A stretch of 64,000 bases of DNA, taken from NCBI GenBank assembly GCA_016858145.1, contig JAEHOE010000013.1, positions 1,364,001 through 1,428,000 of the forward strand, written 5' to 3'. Positions 1 through 12,900 of the stretch are shown here, in pieces. The stretch's first letter is position 1. Each line of letters opens with the position of its first letter. The position numbers were made by a program, and so were the translations under genes. Source of the DNA: Edaphochlamys debaryana (lineage: Eukaryota > Chlorophyta > Chlorophyceae > Chlamydomonadales). Under the pieces are notes generated by a model. It was not told where the DNA came from. It did not search any database and saw nothing but the letters and a program-made list of their open reading frames with translations.

Positions 1-33
1 CCCCACTCCTCCTCCCCCCCTTCTTGCCTCCAG

Positions 34-248
34 GCGCCAGCCTGGTGCAGCTCTACACGGCGTTTGCGTACGAGGGCCCCGCGCTCATCCCCGCCATCAA
101 GCGGGACCTGGCGGCGTGCCTGGCGCGGGACGGCTTCAAGAGCGTGGAGGAGGCGGTGGGGGCGGACCACCCAGACATCGCCCGGCCCAAGGGGCAGGCG
201 GGCGGGGGCCGGGGCGCGGCGGGCGGCCGCAAGTCGTGGTGGTGGTGA
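34..248 (+). CDS. DHODH: Dihydroorotate dehydrogenase (class 2), last exon only
   Basis: This is the 3' end of a gene that starts left of the window. A pyrimidine-rich tract ending in CAG at 31-33 precedes the exon, which enters in phase 1 and reads to TGA at 246-248. The peptide starts GASLVQLYTAFAYEGPAL, the conserved C-terminal signature of class 2 (quinone-linked, mitochondrial) dihydroorotate dehydrogenase, followed by the family's DGFKSVEEAVGADH segment. The enzyme oxidises dihydroorotate to orotate in pyrimidine synthesis and passes electrons to ubiquinone. The last 20 or so residues are a Gly/Ala/Arg-rich tail ending in WWW, longer than usual. Family assignment is secure; the rest of the gene is not visible. 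Confidence 0.9.
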
Positions 249-1124
249 GGGGGTGTGGATTCGAGGGGGAGGCTGAGGTGGGAGGGGGAGGGGAGGAGGG
301 GGTTGTGGTGGGGCGGAGATGGGCCGAGGCAGGGGGTCAGGTCATGAAGGGGGGGCGGCAGCGGCGCCTGGTAACATGAAAGGGGAAGGCGCGGCGGTGG
401 GGTGTGAGCTTGTGAGGAGGTTGGCGGCCGGGGCGGGCAGTGGTACTGGTAGGTCCTTTGGCGGCGCTGCTTGCCCCACCACAAGCCGCCAAGCGATCGA
501 GCGTTGGCATTGAGGGGTGTGATGGATGACATCGTGGCGTCCCGCCCGAGTGCGCAGTAGGCAGTACCGGTTATGTGGCTGGCCTGTCACGGGAGCACAA
601 GCCACGATGTAAGGCTAAGCACTTCACAAGCCCTGCCCTCCGCGGCCTCGGGCCCGATGGTCTTGGGTCTTGTGGTCCGGCACCCGCTTCTGGCTCCTCA
701 CCGAGGAGAAGAAGAACATGGGCGTCATGGGGTAGCAACAGGACGAAGCAAGTAGCAGCGTGGGTGGATCCTAGGGGCAGCAACGTGCTCTGGGGCCGTG
801 CAGCGTACTCGACGACGACGACCGCAGCGGGGGTGCTCGAGGTCGGGAGGGCGGGGGTGGGTTCGTGCCGTGCAAAGATGGACGTCTGCCTCAACTTCTG
901 GGCTCGGCGGCTTACACAACTGAGTATATCGCACGCGGTGAAGAAGCCCGCGTAATCTTGTAGGGAGCCGTATCGTGCAGCTGCGACAGGGCCCAACGAG
1001 TCAACTGCACTGAAAGGATCACCTTGGCAGCTCTCTGACTTGACTTTGCGCTGGCATTAAAGCTGTAGTCGCTGCGCGCGTCCGGCGTGTCCGGCGCGCA
1101 GCACAAAATTCAAGCCGGGCCAGA
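249..1124 (+). other. 3' UTR of DHODH and upstream region of the next gene
   Basis: No convincing coding sequence. A TGTAA chlorophyte poly(A) signal lies at 608-612, about 360 bases after the DHODH stop, and probably ends that transcript. The remaining 500 bases should hold the promoter of the gene starting at 1125; I see no clear core element. Confidence 0.5.
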
Positions 1125-3087
1125 ATGAAGAGACGTCGCAGCGCCGACGACGTCGTCGACCTTACTGGGGATGACAACACGGCGCCTGCAGAAGGATCGC
1201 TAGCGCAACGGGTCGCGAAGAGGCAGCGGGCGGCTGCCGGAGCTGCGACAAGAGCATTTGAGGTGCGGTCTGCGCATACCGCGGCCCGCCCTGCGCCAGC
1301 ATGCTTTTGAAATCAAGGCAGGGTCCTAGTACCTGCTCTATGAGGCTGGGGATGGCGTGCGCGACGGAGCATTCCCCACGCCATGGGCACTCCACCCACA
1401 GCACGCTGCGTTCCGATGCTACCCCTCGCGCCTACCCGATCACCACACCAGGTGGACGACGATGACGACGACGACATCATCAACATGCGCGACATGGCGG
1501 ACTCAGACGTGGAGGACATCTCTCCCGAGGAGTTCCGCCAGCGCATCGCCGACGTCCAGCAGGACGAGTTGAGCGGGGTTCAGGTCGTGAAGACCGGGGG
1601 GGTCAGGAAGCGGACCCGGGAAAATTCACGTCCCGGCTTGGTAGGAATGCAGGGTGTGTTGCCGTGCTGGCGGCGTTGGCCCTGACCGCGTGGCCCCCTT
1701 GGATTTGCGCGAACCCCGTTCTGCTTGGTTACACGTCCTCCTGTCCTCCTACCCACGCCCTCCGCCCAGGCCAGCCGATGACGATGAGGACGACGACGTG
1801 ATTGTGACGGGGGCAGTGGGCAAGGTAAGAGGGGCGGTTATGGGGGCATTCAGGACTACAATGAGACCACGATCTAAACCCTCATCAGTGCTGAGAAGCC
1901 TCAGACCCCACACACAAATTGGACCCCATGCACAGGTGGCGACCCGGGACTTCGCGCACCGCCGCTTCGAGTGCGGCGCGCGGCCCTTCAATGCGGGGCG
2001 GGCGGACCCTGCAAACGGCGCGCACTGCCCACAGGTGTGCAGAGGGCAGTGGCAGTGGGTGGTTGGTGGTGGTTGGGGGCACCGCGGAAAGCGGTGGCCA
2101 ACTGGGTTTGCCCACCGCGCGGCGACCCTTGCGCCATTCCCTTTCCCTGTCATTTGCGTCGTGGTGTGTGTGTGGGGCTAGGGATTTGGCGGGGAGAGCC
2201 CCGAGCCGCTGGGACCCAGGCCGACCAGCTAGGACTGCTGTGGCGCGGCAGTTCTTGTGACAATGCCCCTCCCTCTATCCTCTCTCGGCAGTGCTTCTGC
2301 TTCGTGTGCGACGTCAAGGCCTCCGAGTGCGAGTGGTGGGGCACAGGTGCGCGCGCGCAGCGCCGGCAGCCTCTGGCGGTCCCCTGGCAAAGCACTTCCT
2401 CAACCCTGCCTTCAACCCTGCTCTCAACCCTGCCCTCATCCCCGCCCGCAACCCTGCCTTCAACCCTGCTTTCAACCCTGCCCTCTCCCCCGCCCGCAAC
2501 CCTGCCCTCTCCCCCGCCCGCAACCTTGCCCTCAACCTTGCCCTCAACCTTGCCCTCAACCCGACCCACATCGACCAGGCTCTCGCTCCCAGGACCACGC
2601 CAACGCGCGCCCCACGGCCGCATGGACCAAGCTCCAGGAAGCCCTGAAGAAGGGCGACCGCGCGGCAGTGGCAGCCAAGGCGGCGCCGACGCCCAGGAGC
2701 GTGGCAAAGGCGGCCAGAGCCGCCACCGCCGCCAAGGCCGCTGCCGCCGCCAAGGCCGCTCCGACCCACATCGGCCGCGCCGGAGCGAAGGACGCCGCCG
2801 AGGCCGGTGGCGCAGCCGTGAGAGCGCCGGCGCCCGGGGCAGGCGGTGGCGCAGCGGGCGCGGGCACGAGCGCGCTCCCGTTTGCGGCGTTGCGGCTGCC
2901 TCACGCGGCTCTGGTGGCGCCGCCGGCGCCTCAGAAGCAGCGGGGCATGCCGCCGGCGGCGCCGCCAGCCCCCAGGCAGCCGGGGCCCTTGGAGGCGGTG
3001 GCGGTGGCGTCGGCGTGGCCCTCCCTGGTGGGGGTGGCGCCCCCGCCAGCGCCCCGGAAGTCCTCGGCCGTCAAGGCCAAGAGGTGA
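1125..3087 (+). CDS. Short protein with SIM-like start and plant-type Cys-rich domain; partial paralogue of the next gene
   Basis: Proposed exons: 1125-1262, 1452 to about 1650, about 1770-1824, 1936-2034, 2292-2346 and 2579-3087; the second exon/intron boundary is uncertain. The N-terminus contains DVVDLTGDD, a SUMO-interacting-type hydrophobic core with acidic flank, then Asp-rich stretches. Exons 1936-2034 and 2292-2346 encode a Cys/His-rich domain (VATRDFAHRRFECG, then CFCFVCDVKASECEWWG) that is repeated in the gene starting at 3983. It resembles a domain seen in land-plant proteins annotated as RPM1-interacting protein 13; that link is from memory. The two copies share intron positions and phases (phase 0 before CFCF, phase 1 after WGTG). 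After the domain this gene ends in a 170-residue Ala/Pro/Lys-rich tail instead of a helicase. Function unknown. Confidence 0.6.
2397..2567 (+). repeat. Intronic minisatellite of CCCTCAACCCTGC-like units
   Basis: About 170 bases of imperfect tandem units alternating CCCTCAACCTTGC-like and CCCCGCCCGCAACCCTG-like segments fill the last intron of the 1125-3087 gene. They lie between the donor after 2346 and the acceptor at 2577-2578. Confidence 0.85.
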
Positions 3088-3982
3088 CGGCAGCTCGTGG
3101 GCGCGCGTGTACAGAAGAGGCAGGGAGGGTTTGCCGCGCAGTGTTGCGTGCGCAACAGGTTGCGCGACGAGGAGCGTGGAGGACTGACCAGGCTAGAGTG
3201 GGAAGAGGGGCCAGAGCCGCGCCAGATGCGTTGTTGGCTGCGCAATGTTAGAGGTTGGGCAGCAGTGCAGAGGGGAGGGGCGGCCGAGCTGAATGAGCAG
3301 GCTTAGACTGTGCCGCCTGAACTGCGCCTGTCGTAGGGAGAGTGCCGCTAGTGCCAGGCTGCCTAGCACCACGGAGCGGTATGCACATGTAGAGCTAATG
3401 TATGTGGGCGACTTTACAAGCCATTTCTCCATTGTGAGCTGTTTGCGACGAGATACGAAGGATGAGGCACGCACTGGTGAGGAAGACGGACCAGAGGTAT
3501 TCCACGCTGGCCGTGAGAACTTAAGTGAGGAAGAGCCGGGAGGAGCAAGCGTCCAAGCTTGCAGGGAGACGGGCTGGGAACCTCCAGGGCGGTGCCATGC
3601 GGCTTGTTGCTTGTGCTCTCGACATGAGAAGGGCCATTCGTGCTGGTGCGGGCCCCTGCTGGTGGCGTGGGACTGGTGACAGCTGGTGCCAGGCGGGACG
3701 ATCGCACCTGCGCTGTGCCTGCTGCGCGCCCATCACACCCGGCCCGAGGCGGCCCTCGCTTGAGGTCAACGCAAGCCCTTTCACCCGCTAGTAGATACAA
3801 GACGATCGCCATCGCACGAACCGCCCGGCCCTTACAGGCGCATTCAACTGCAAAGTGCATCACCGCACACACGTCGCTCCTGAACGTGCTGAACGTCACG
3901 GCCACCAGGCTATGTAGAGCAGAGGCAGGACGCCTCGTTGGGGAAGGAGCCTGCTCCAAACGCAAGCGCAAGCTCGGAAAGC
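3088..3982 (+). other. Intergenic region between the two paralogous genes
   Basis: No supported gene. It holds the 3' UTR of the upstream gene and the promoter of the SNF2 gene. No TGTAA was found on the plus strand. A CTAGCACCAC-containing stretch near 3353-3380 resembles sequences near 18265 and 21187, suggesting a dispersed repeat. A long minus-strand open frame here overlaps the antisense of the next first exon and has no family features. Confidence 0.5.
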
Positions 3983-6900
3983 ATGGCCGGCCGCGTTGTC
4001 GACTTGACGTTAGACTCCGATTCGGACAACGATGCAAACACGCTCTCACGACCTGCGAAGCGCGCACGGCGTAGCCCAGCCGGCGCAGCGCGACGCTCAT
4101 CGAGCGCCCCCGGGCCCTCGCGGCTGCGAGGAGCTGGGGACACAATCGAGCTTCTAGACAGCGACGATGACGATGATGTAGAGGTCGTGGACGTGCCGAG
4201 GCGCGCCCCGAATCCTGCGGCGAACCCCACCGCCCAGCTGGGCGACGACGAGGACCTCGTTATCACGGGAGCAACGGGCCAGGTACGCGAAAACTCTTAC
4301 TCCGAGACGGGGTCGGCTTTTGCGCGGGCTCCGCGCCTCAAACGTGTGCACACGCAGGTCGCCACCCGTGACCTCCCGCACCCTCGGATGGACTGCGCTG
4401 AGCACCCGTTCAGGGAGTCCACCTCAGCCTCCAACGCAGCGCACTGTGCGCAGGTGGGTGTTGGTACGAAGCACGGAGTCACTCTGGGCCATGCCAGGGC
4501 GGCGCGGGGCCCGGAGGGGCTCCCGTATACCTGTCCTGGCCCTCTCCGATACCTCAGTCGGCAGCCCTGACCCGCCCTGATTGCTTCACTACTCCCCTTC
4601 ACAGTGCTACTGCTTCGTTTGCGACGTCAAGGCTTCGCAGTGTCGCTTCTGGGGAACGGGTGGGTTGACGCAAGCTGCGTACTGTGGGAGGGGTGGGGCT
4701 CGCAGCCTGCGGTTGACCAGGCTGTGTTCCCCGAAGCCGCAACGGTCTTGGCCTTGTCTTGGCCCGATCGAACGAGACCAGCATCCGTAAAGGTCGATGT
4801 GGGTCGGGTTCAGCAGCCTTCACCTGACTCTCTCTCCCACCCACGTGCCCGTCCGTCTCACCACTCTACCCCCTTCTACGTCTTAACCCCCTCTGCTGGC
4901 CTACTCCCCTGCCGACCACCCTTCCCACCCGCCTGCCTCCAGGCGCTCGTGAGCGGGACCACGCCAACGCCCGCAAGCTGGGATACTGGCGCCGCCTGCG
5001 GGAGGCAGCCAAGGCGGGGCACGGGCACTTCATACTCTCCGAGTATGGGGCTTCGGGGCCACTGGGCTCGGGCATCCCGCCTCAGCAGCAGCAGCGGCCG
5101 CAGCAGGTGGGCGGGCAGGAGGGAGGCTGGGGTGTGGGGGTTAGCTGTATGTCGGTGGTTGGGCCTTGGAGAAGTGGTTTGTGGCCAGAGGGCAGGCGTG
5201 TGGCGTGAGGGGGGCCGAGGGTGTTGCAAGTCGTGAGGGCGGCAACGCCTGCGCAGTTTGCACTGTCCGAGGAGCATGGCCTCCGTCCACTTGTCAAGTA
5301 TGGCACTGAGCCCCGAATCCGCCCCTACTCGACGGGACCAGGGTGGCGCCTCGGCAGCGGCCGGCCCATCGGCGGATGGTGAGCTGCCGTACGGAAGCAG
5401 GGAAGATTCACGGCAGGGACCCATACGCCCGACCCACATGCCCGACCCACATGCCCGACCCACATGCCGTGTGCTCTCTTTCCACAGCTAGCTTGGCTTC
5501 TCGGTGACGCGCTCACTCTCCTTCCCTTCCCTTCCCTTCTGTCCCGTCTTCCTCCCTCGCCACAGAGCGCCGCCGCGCGGAGCTGGCCCAGGGCCTGGCC
5601 TCCCTATCCAGCATGCTGCGGGGCCAGGCGGGGTCCGCCGCCGCCGCCGCGGCGCCCGCTGCCGCAGCTGTGCCCACAGCGCCCGGGGGGAGGCCTGCGA
5701 CCGGGGCTGGCGGTCTGGCGGCGCCGGCGGCTCCAGCAGCTGCGGCGGTGGCGGCTGAGGTCAAGCCCCCGCCCGGCTTCGCGCAGCTTCCCGTGGGGAA
5801 GTGCTCGCTGCGGCCCCTGCCCGACCCCGCCGCGGACCCCAACACTGTGGAGCTGGGCGTGCTGCGCTTCGGAGTCAAGGTGCGCGGGCCCTGGCGTGAC
5901 GGCTGCACGGGCAGTGGCACCTTGCGTTGCAGTGTCTGTCTGGGGGTAGCGCTGCTGATTGGCGCAGGCGCAAACAGCACAGGCCTAAATCCACGCAAGC
6001 CCCTCTCCCAAGCGCTTGCCCTGCCCCACCCGCACCCACCACCCCCACTCCCGCTTCTCAGCCTCAGACACACCCACCCCCAACACCCCAACACCCCCCC
6101 ACACCAACCCCAACCCCCTAACCCCCCAGGCCGCCCACGGGCTGACCGTGGCGTCCATCGCCCAGCGCCTGCAGCCGCACGGCTTCCACTACGTCTACAA
6201 CGTGGCCCCCGAGGCGCACGGCGACCGGCTGAGCATCGAGAACCTGATGGACAGCAAGCACGTCACCAGCAAGGGTGGGCGCGGGGAGCAGGGGGCGGGG
6301 CACGGGTGCTGGCGGGGTTGGGCAGGGGCTTGCAGGTGGCGCAGAGGCAGGCCTGGAAGGGGGGCTGGGGTCGAGAGCTCGCGTCGAGGAATGGGGCATT
6401 GTAGGATGTTGCGGAAGCCGTGCGTCTTGGGCCTCTAAGTATTGCCCCCTCCACCTGCCGTCCTGCCCCCAGGTAACTGCAAGTCCAAGCACGTGTACCT
6501 CAAGCTGCTGCCGCTGCCCCCGCCGCCCGAGGAGGCGGCAAACCCCATCCCCAACACGCGCCTGCGCAAGGTGCGCCGCGCGCCAACCTGCCCCTTGCCA
6601 CACCATCCACCCGCGGTGGACCCCGAATTCACACCCGCGATCCAACCACGTGCCCACATGTGCCCGCATGACCCGCACGGAACCTCGCGCGTGGCCCTCA
6701 TGTGCCCCCCCTGGCCCCCTGGCGCCTCATCTTCCCGCACTCAAAGATATACCCCTGGCTCTGACCCCTCGCCTCCGCCCTTTTGCTCCGTCCACCCCCT
6801 CCAGGTGCTGGTGATCGATTGCCTGGGCCGCAACCCGCCCACCTACATGGGGGTGACCGTGCCCGCGCGCGCCAAGCGGGGCGACCTGCTGGCGGCCATG

Positions 6901-9900
6901 GCACCCATGCTCCGGCCCGCCTTCAGGTGGGCGGCGCGCGGCTGGTGCCCTCGCCTTGCCGTCCTCGCTTTCCTCGCCGTGCGCTCTTGTCTTTCGCCTG
7001 CGCACACACGCTCACAGTGTGGGAGAATGAGGGCTTGCGGTTTTGAGTGCCACCACACGCTTGTGACTGGTCGCCTGTTTCGTCTGCTGCTGGTCCCTCA
7101 TGGTCCCTCCAATGGTCGCCCTCACCCAACCCCCCAACCCCCCAGTCCCGCTGCGGAGCTGCTGCACCTCCTGCAGGCGCCATCGGGGTGGGCCGAGCCC
7201 GTGGCAGGGCACTCGGCGCTCCGGGCAGTGTCTGCAGAGGTGGGGCGAAAGGAAAAACGGCTTTTGCCGTTGGGGGGCGCTTCAGCGCAAGGGGCAAGGG
7301 AGGAAACCCAGAGCGCCAGGTTGGGGGCGTTGGGAGAAGTGCAAAGGTGCAACGCGCAAGGCAGGAACCGCGGAAACAACGCCAGTCACGCTCTGGAGCC
7401 GTCGACGTCATCTTGCTTCCGTCCAGGAAAGGGAAAGTGCTGGCCAGGCTCATCGCGCCCACCACAACGCCTCTCTCATGTTCCCGCCTTGTTCCCGCCC
7501 GCAGCAAGTCATGGATGACGCTTGGTTCGAGCGCTACCCCGGCACGGACTTGGCAGGGCAACACGTCCTCGTCTTCCGCACCGCCCACCACCCCGAGTGA
7601 GCCGCACGGTGCTTCCCGACGCAAGCCGACGCTTCAACCGCGCGATGTCTCTAACAACAATCTGCGGCGTTGCGCGGCCCACAGCCCGGTGGTACCCAGC
7701 GAGCCTGTCGTGCTGCCCTAGAACCCTCGGTCTCACCAGACGTGCTTTGACCTGCACCGCCGCAACCCCCCAACCGCACCCCCGCCCACTCCCTATGCCC
7801 GCAGGATTCCGCACGACGCGGGCCCCTCCGCCGCCGGCGCCGTGCCCGGCCCCAGCGGCTCCGCCCCCGAGCCCCCGCTCTGGACCGCCCCGCCCCGCAT
7901 GTGGCAGGGCCAGCCGGGGCCCCGCAACAGCCAGAAGCCCACGTGGGCCCTCGTGCAGGTGGGATGGCATGAGGAGGCGCTGGGGTGCCGCCGTGGTTTT
8001 GGCGTGTCGGTCTTGGGTGCTCGCTGCGGTGCTCGCGGGGTTGCCTTCTATGAGTTCCACCCCCTGGTCTCTTTGTTGCCGCCGACATCGACTGCATGAA
8101 GCTCGACGCACACTGTCATCCGCATGTGTTCATTCTGACTTCGCCTTGAAAGTACACTGTATTGATTTCTGTCCCTCGGCCGCGCTGCTGTGCTCTCGTC
8201 TGCGCAGCTGAGGTACTTCCGGCCGCCCGGCGAGGCCCCGTCGCCGCTTCCGCCGCCGCCACCGCCCCTGCCCCACATGTACGGCCTTGCGGCGCCCGCC
8301 CCGCCGCCAGCACCGCCCTCCACGGAGCGCCTGGGCTTCCCCGTGCTGATACCCGTGCGGTCCTCGCACGTCAAGGGCGGGCGGGAGGCGGAGAAGACCA
8401 CCCGCGAGGCGCTCAGCCGGGCGATGCAGGTGGGGCGCAAGGGCGCTGCGTCTGGGCACGCACAGACTGGCTTGTGGCTGAGAAAGCACACTTCAAGCGC
8501 AAGTTTGGGTAGGCGGGGCAGTAAGGCAACATGCGGGCACCGTCTTCCCGTGTCGCGCCTCTGTGAGGCACAACTCCCTTCCTTCCATAACCTACCTCGC
8601 CACATCCACCGCGCGCAGGCCTACCGCACGGCCGCGCCGCTCCCCGCCAGCGTCAGCTCCGTGCCCTCCGTCATCCTGCGGGGCGACCGGCGCTCCATGC
8701 ACGAGCCGCCCTCCGCGCAGCTGCCCGACTCTGCGCGCTGGAGCCGCTCGGGCGAGCAGCTGCACGGGGGCTACAGCGGTGGCTACAGCGCCAGCGGCAG
8801 CAGCTGGACCGCCAACAACGTGCTGGTGGCAGAGGTGCCCGTGCTCACGGCCGTGTGGCCGCAGGTGAGCGCTGCAGGATGGGGTGGGGTAGGGGTTTTG
8901 GGGGGCCGGCGGAGGTGGAGAGGGCTCTCGTCGATGCGTGAATCGGTTCGAGGTGTTGCGGGACAAGGGGTACGGCGCTTCGTGGGGACGTTCTCTTTGC
9001 AGCTGCGGCTGCGGGTGGTTTCAAGCTTTGCCCCGCCGAACCCCGGACTTGTCTGTAACTCCTCGCAGCCGCTGCCCGCCTCGGCATTCCGCCTGGACGA
9101 GATGGCGGCGCCGGTGGTTGACGCCAGCGCTTCGGCCGAGAAGTTCCGGGGTGAGGGTGGCGCAGGCAGTAGGGCTAGAAGTGGGGAGGTGGCGTGAGGG
9201 TGCTCACGGGAGAGCTATTGACGTGGGCATGGCAATCCAACAAGTTTGCCGTCGCGTTGCCCTCATTCTGCCCCGCCTGATCCCGTTCCCCGCACTCTCC
9301 AGAGAATGCGGAACTCGCCACGGAGGCTCGGCGGCGGGAGGCGGCGCACCTGCGGCGGAAGGTGAGGGAGCCCGCATACCGTACCGCGCGTCCCCTCCAC
9401 ATCCAGGCCACATGCTCTCGTTCTACACAGCCCAGCAAACACCAACCAGCACACCAACCCCCACCCCCGCCCCCCCATCGGCACTGCCTCCCTCCCTCCG
9501 CACCGCCGCAGCAACTGCCCCCCTGCGCCCTCACGGAGCTGCGCCAGGCCTCCCGGCGGCCGCACCCCGAGGACCGCACCACGGTGGCGGCCATGGGGGA
9601 CCGAGCCTGCGCCCAGGTGGCGGCGTCGCTGCAGCTGCGGCCCTGCGCGGGCGGCCGGGACCCGCGGCTGGGGGAGCTGGTGGTGCGGGTGGGTGGGGCC
9701 GGGCTGGTGGGGTGATGGGGTGTGGAGGAGGGAGGGAGGCGGGGGGGAAGAGGCGTGAGGGGCCGGGGGGCTGGTGGTGCATGTGGATGGGGCGCGGCTG
9801 GCTTGAGCGGCAGGGCGGGGCTTGTTAGGGTTTGCGCTGTTGCCTGTGGGCTGCCACGCTGTCTCCTCACGGCGCCTGGCTCTGTGCCGCCTGCAGGTGT

Positions 9901-12900
9901 ACGCGTTTCGGTCCAACGCCATCGGAGTCAGGAGCCTGTTCCGCCCCTGGGTGAGTGCTCACTCAGCCACAGCGGGACATCCGCGACCGTGGATGTGGGC
10001 CAGCGCATTGCGCACTTCCGTACTCGTAAGGCGTAGGCGACGCGACCCCGCTCAGCAACAAGCACCCCTCCCCCTCCCCCGTCCTGCAGGACGAGTGGCC
10101 CTCACTGAACCGCAGGGAGTCCTCCTCGCCCTTCCCCATCGCATCCGCCATGCAGCTCATAGCCTCGGGGGCCACCGACGCCCCGCCCGCACCCCCCACG
10201 GGCGCCGGGGCCGGGCCCTCCAGCTCCCGCGGGGCTGCGGCCGCCGCAGGGTCCCAGCCCTCCGCACGCGTGCGGGCGCAGCGGGAGCGCGCGACCGAGA
10301 TCCTGGGACGGCTGGAGAAAGTTCGGGACACGGTTCGCGGCGGCATGCCCAACTCCATCAACTCGCTCCTGGACTTCATGACTTCGGGTAAGCTAGCGCT
10401 CGGCCGTGCCTCTCCCCTCTCCCGGTAAAAGGACGCTCGGACCACGCTGAACCCTCGCACCCAGCCTGGCCTGTGCTCACCGCTTTTGTTCCCTTCATCC
10501 ACTTCGTCGCGGTCTTGCTCTCCATGAAGGCATCAGTCCTCAGCAGCCGCTTCCCGCTCTCCGCCTGATGTTCCCTGTACTGGTCCGGGTCTGGGCCCCG
10601 CAGGCGAGCGGCCGCCGGCCGAGCAGCCCGCCGGCCTTACGGTGACCATGCGGCCCTACCAACTGCAGGTGGGGTGGCGTGGTGGCACTAGGCGGTACTG
10701 GTACAGCGCTCACTAGTTCAGCTCTTCATGATCAAACTTATCTTCTAGTGGGGTGGCGGGGGGTGATCGGACGGCTGGTGCCGTCGGGCACCGGGGGCGT
10801 GGGCGCTAATGTCCCTCGTTCTCTCCCTCTGGCACAAACACGCATGCAGAGGGTTCAGGGATTCAGGGTTAAAGGTTTCACTCCTTGGACCTTGACCTCC
10901 CCGTGTCGCTCATCGGTTCGCTCGCTCCCTCGCTGGCTGTAGTCCCTTGCGTTCATGCTGGAGGCGGAGGCGGCCGTGACGGAGGAGGAGCAGGGCGCGG
11001 TGGGTGTGTTGCTGGGCTGCGGGGACGGCCGGGGGGCCAGGATTGAGCAGCTGCAAACCCAAGCAGGGGCACGAGGGAACCAAGCAACACCATGCCTGAC
11101 ACGTCGTGACTTGTGGCGGGAGCGGGAGCGGGAAGACGCCGAGCACTGCAGACCTGGGCTTACCGCTCCCCCAAAACCGCTGCCCAGGCCGCCGCCGCGT
11201 CCCCCTCTACTTTGGCCTCTCTGGCCGACCCAGACGGCGTGGAGGGCGGCTTCCGTCGCTTCTTCTGGTTGCCCATAACGCCGGGCGGCGCGGAGGGCGG
11301 CGCGGGCGGCTCGGGGGCGGGTGCTGGGGGTCGCCGTGGACCCGGACTCCCCGGCTCCTCCGCTTCCGCGGGCGCCCCGCCCTTCACCTACTGGTACTCC
11401 CCCATCCTGGAGCGGCTGTGCCTGGACGTGCCGCCGCAGCCGGGCGGGGGCTTCCTGGGTGAGAGACTCCGCGACGTAGGGGCGTGGGGGCTGGCGGCGT
11501 GAGGTCCTGGGTTGTGCCTTACCGTATCCAGGCTTTGGGACAGGGGCGGCACACGACACCCGTACAGAGAGTCCAGAGCTTCGGACACAGTTGCGACCCG
11601 TTCGCTTAGTTCGCTCTGCCGCTCCCATGCGGTCCCTCCTCACTCCTAGCCCCTTCCGCGCCTCGCTGCCTCTGTGCCACCCCCCACCCCCCACCACCAC
11701 CCCACCCTAACCCCTACCCCACCCCTTTCCCTCCAGCCGAGGAAATGGGCCTGGGCAAGACCGTGGAGGTGATGGCGCTCACCCTGGCCTCCCCGGCGCC
11801 GCCCTCCGTGGTGCCGGGCGCCAAGCTGCCCTCGGGGCTGCTGGCCTCCAGGGCCACCCTGGTCGTGTGCGCAGTCAGCCTGGTGGGTGCCAGGGGCTGG
11901 CGGCGAAGGGCGCGTGTGCGTGCGGGGGGTGGGGGTGGTATTACCCTAGAAGTGGAGTCGAGGAGCTCTGCGCCGTCCCTTCGTCCTTGCACCCTGCCGC
12001 TCAAGCCTCTCTGGCCCCATGCTTTCTACCTCGCCAGGTGGGGCAATGGCAGGCGGAGGCGGCGGCCAAGACGGATGGCTCCTGCCGGATACACCCGTAC
12101 CACGGGTGAGCATGCGACCGTCCCCGGTCTGGCAGGCCTTTCCCCGTCACCTTTTCCAAAGGCTTTGGACCACCTTGGGAAGCCAGGGATGGACCGTGAG
12201 GGGGCCCTGCCCGGTGCGACTTCCCCGCCCTGTAACCCACCCCTAAACCCTAAACCCCTCCTCTTACCTCCCTCCCGACACTGCAGCCCCAACCGCATCC
12301 GCGACCCCCACCGCCTGGCCACCGAGTTTGATGTGGTCGTCACGACGTACCAGACCCTGCAGGTGGGCCCGTGGGGGAGTCAGAGCCTGGGGGCGCCTGC
12401 GCGCCTGACGGCTGCCGTGCCTGTCCCCCCTCCGCCCGCCATACCTCCTGCTCCTGGCTTCCCCTTTCCTTCGCCCCGCCCTCTCTATCCCCCTTCATCA
12501 AAATGCCCATGCCCTCTCCTCTCATCCCCCCCCCATCCCCCATACCCTTTCCACCATCCCACCACCACCACCCCCCAGAGCGACCACGGCTCCGCCTCCG
12601 ACCCCTGCCAGGCCATCCGCTGGCACCGCATCGTGTTCGACGAGGGACACACGCTGCGCAACGCAGCAGCCAAGATGTACAAGGTGGGGCGCGGGGCCCG
12701 GGCTGGGCCTCAGGTTGTGGGCCCGTGGTGGGTCTCGGGCTGGGCCCGAGGTGGTGGGCACGAGGCTGGCGCCAGAGTTGGGCTCAAGGGCTGCGTGCTC
12801 CGCCCTACCTCCCTGGTCCCTGCCCGCTGTTTCTTCCGCCAGTAGAACGACTGACATGCCCGCGCTTGGGCGGCTGCCAAGCTCAGTCCGTACGCTTTGC

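Noticed and set aside
3414..4145. 243-codon minus-strand open frame
   Set aside because: It lies antisense to the first exon of the SNF2 gene and its upstream region, is Arg/Ser/Pro-rich like other GC-biased shadow frames, and shows no motif or splice structure.
12241..12258. Telomere-like CCCTAAACCCTAAACCCC in an intron
   Set aside because: Only two units within a C-rich intron pyrimidine tract; too short to call an interstitial telomere.
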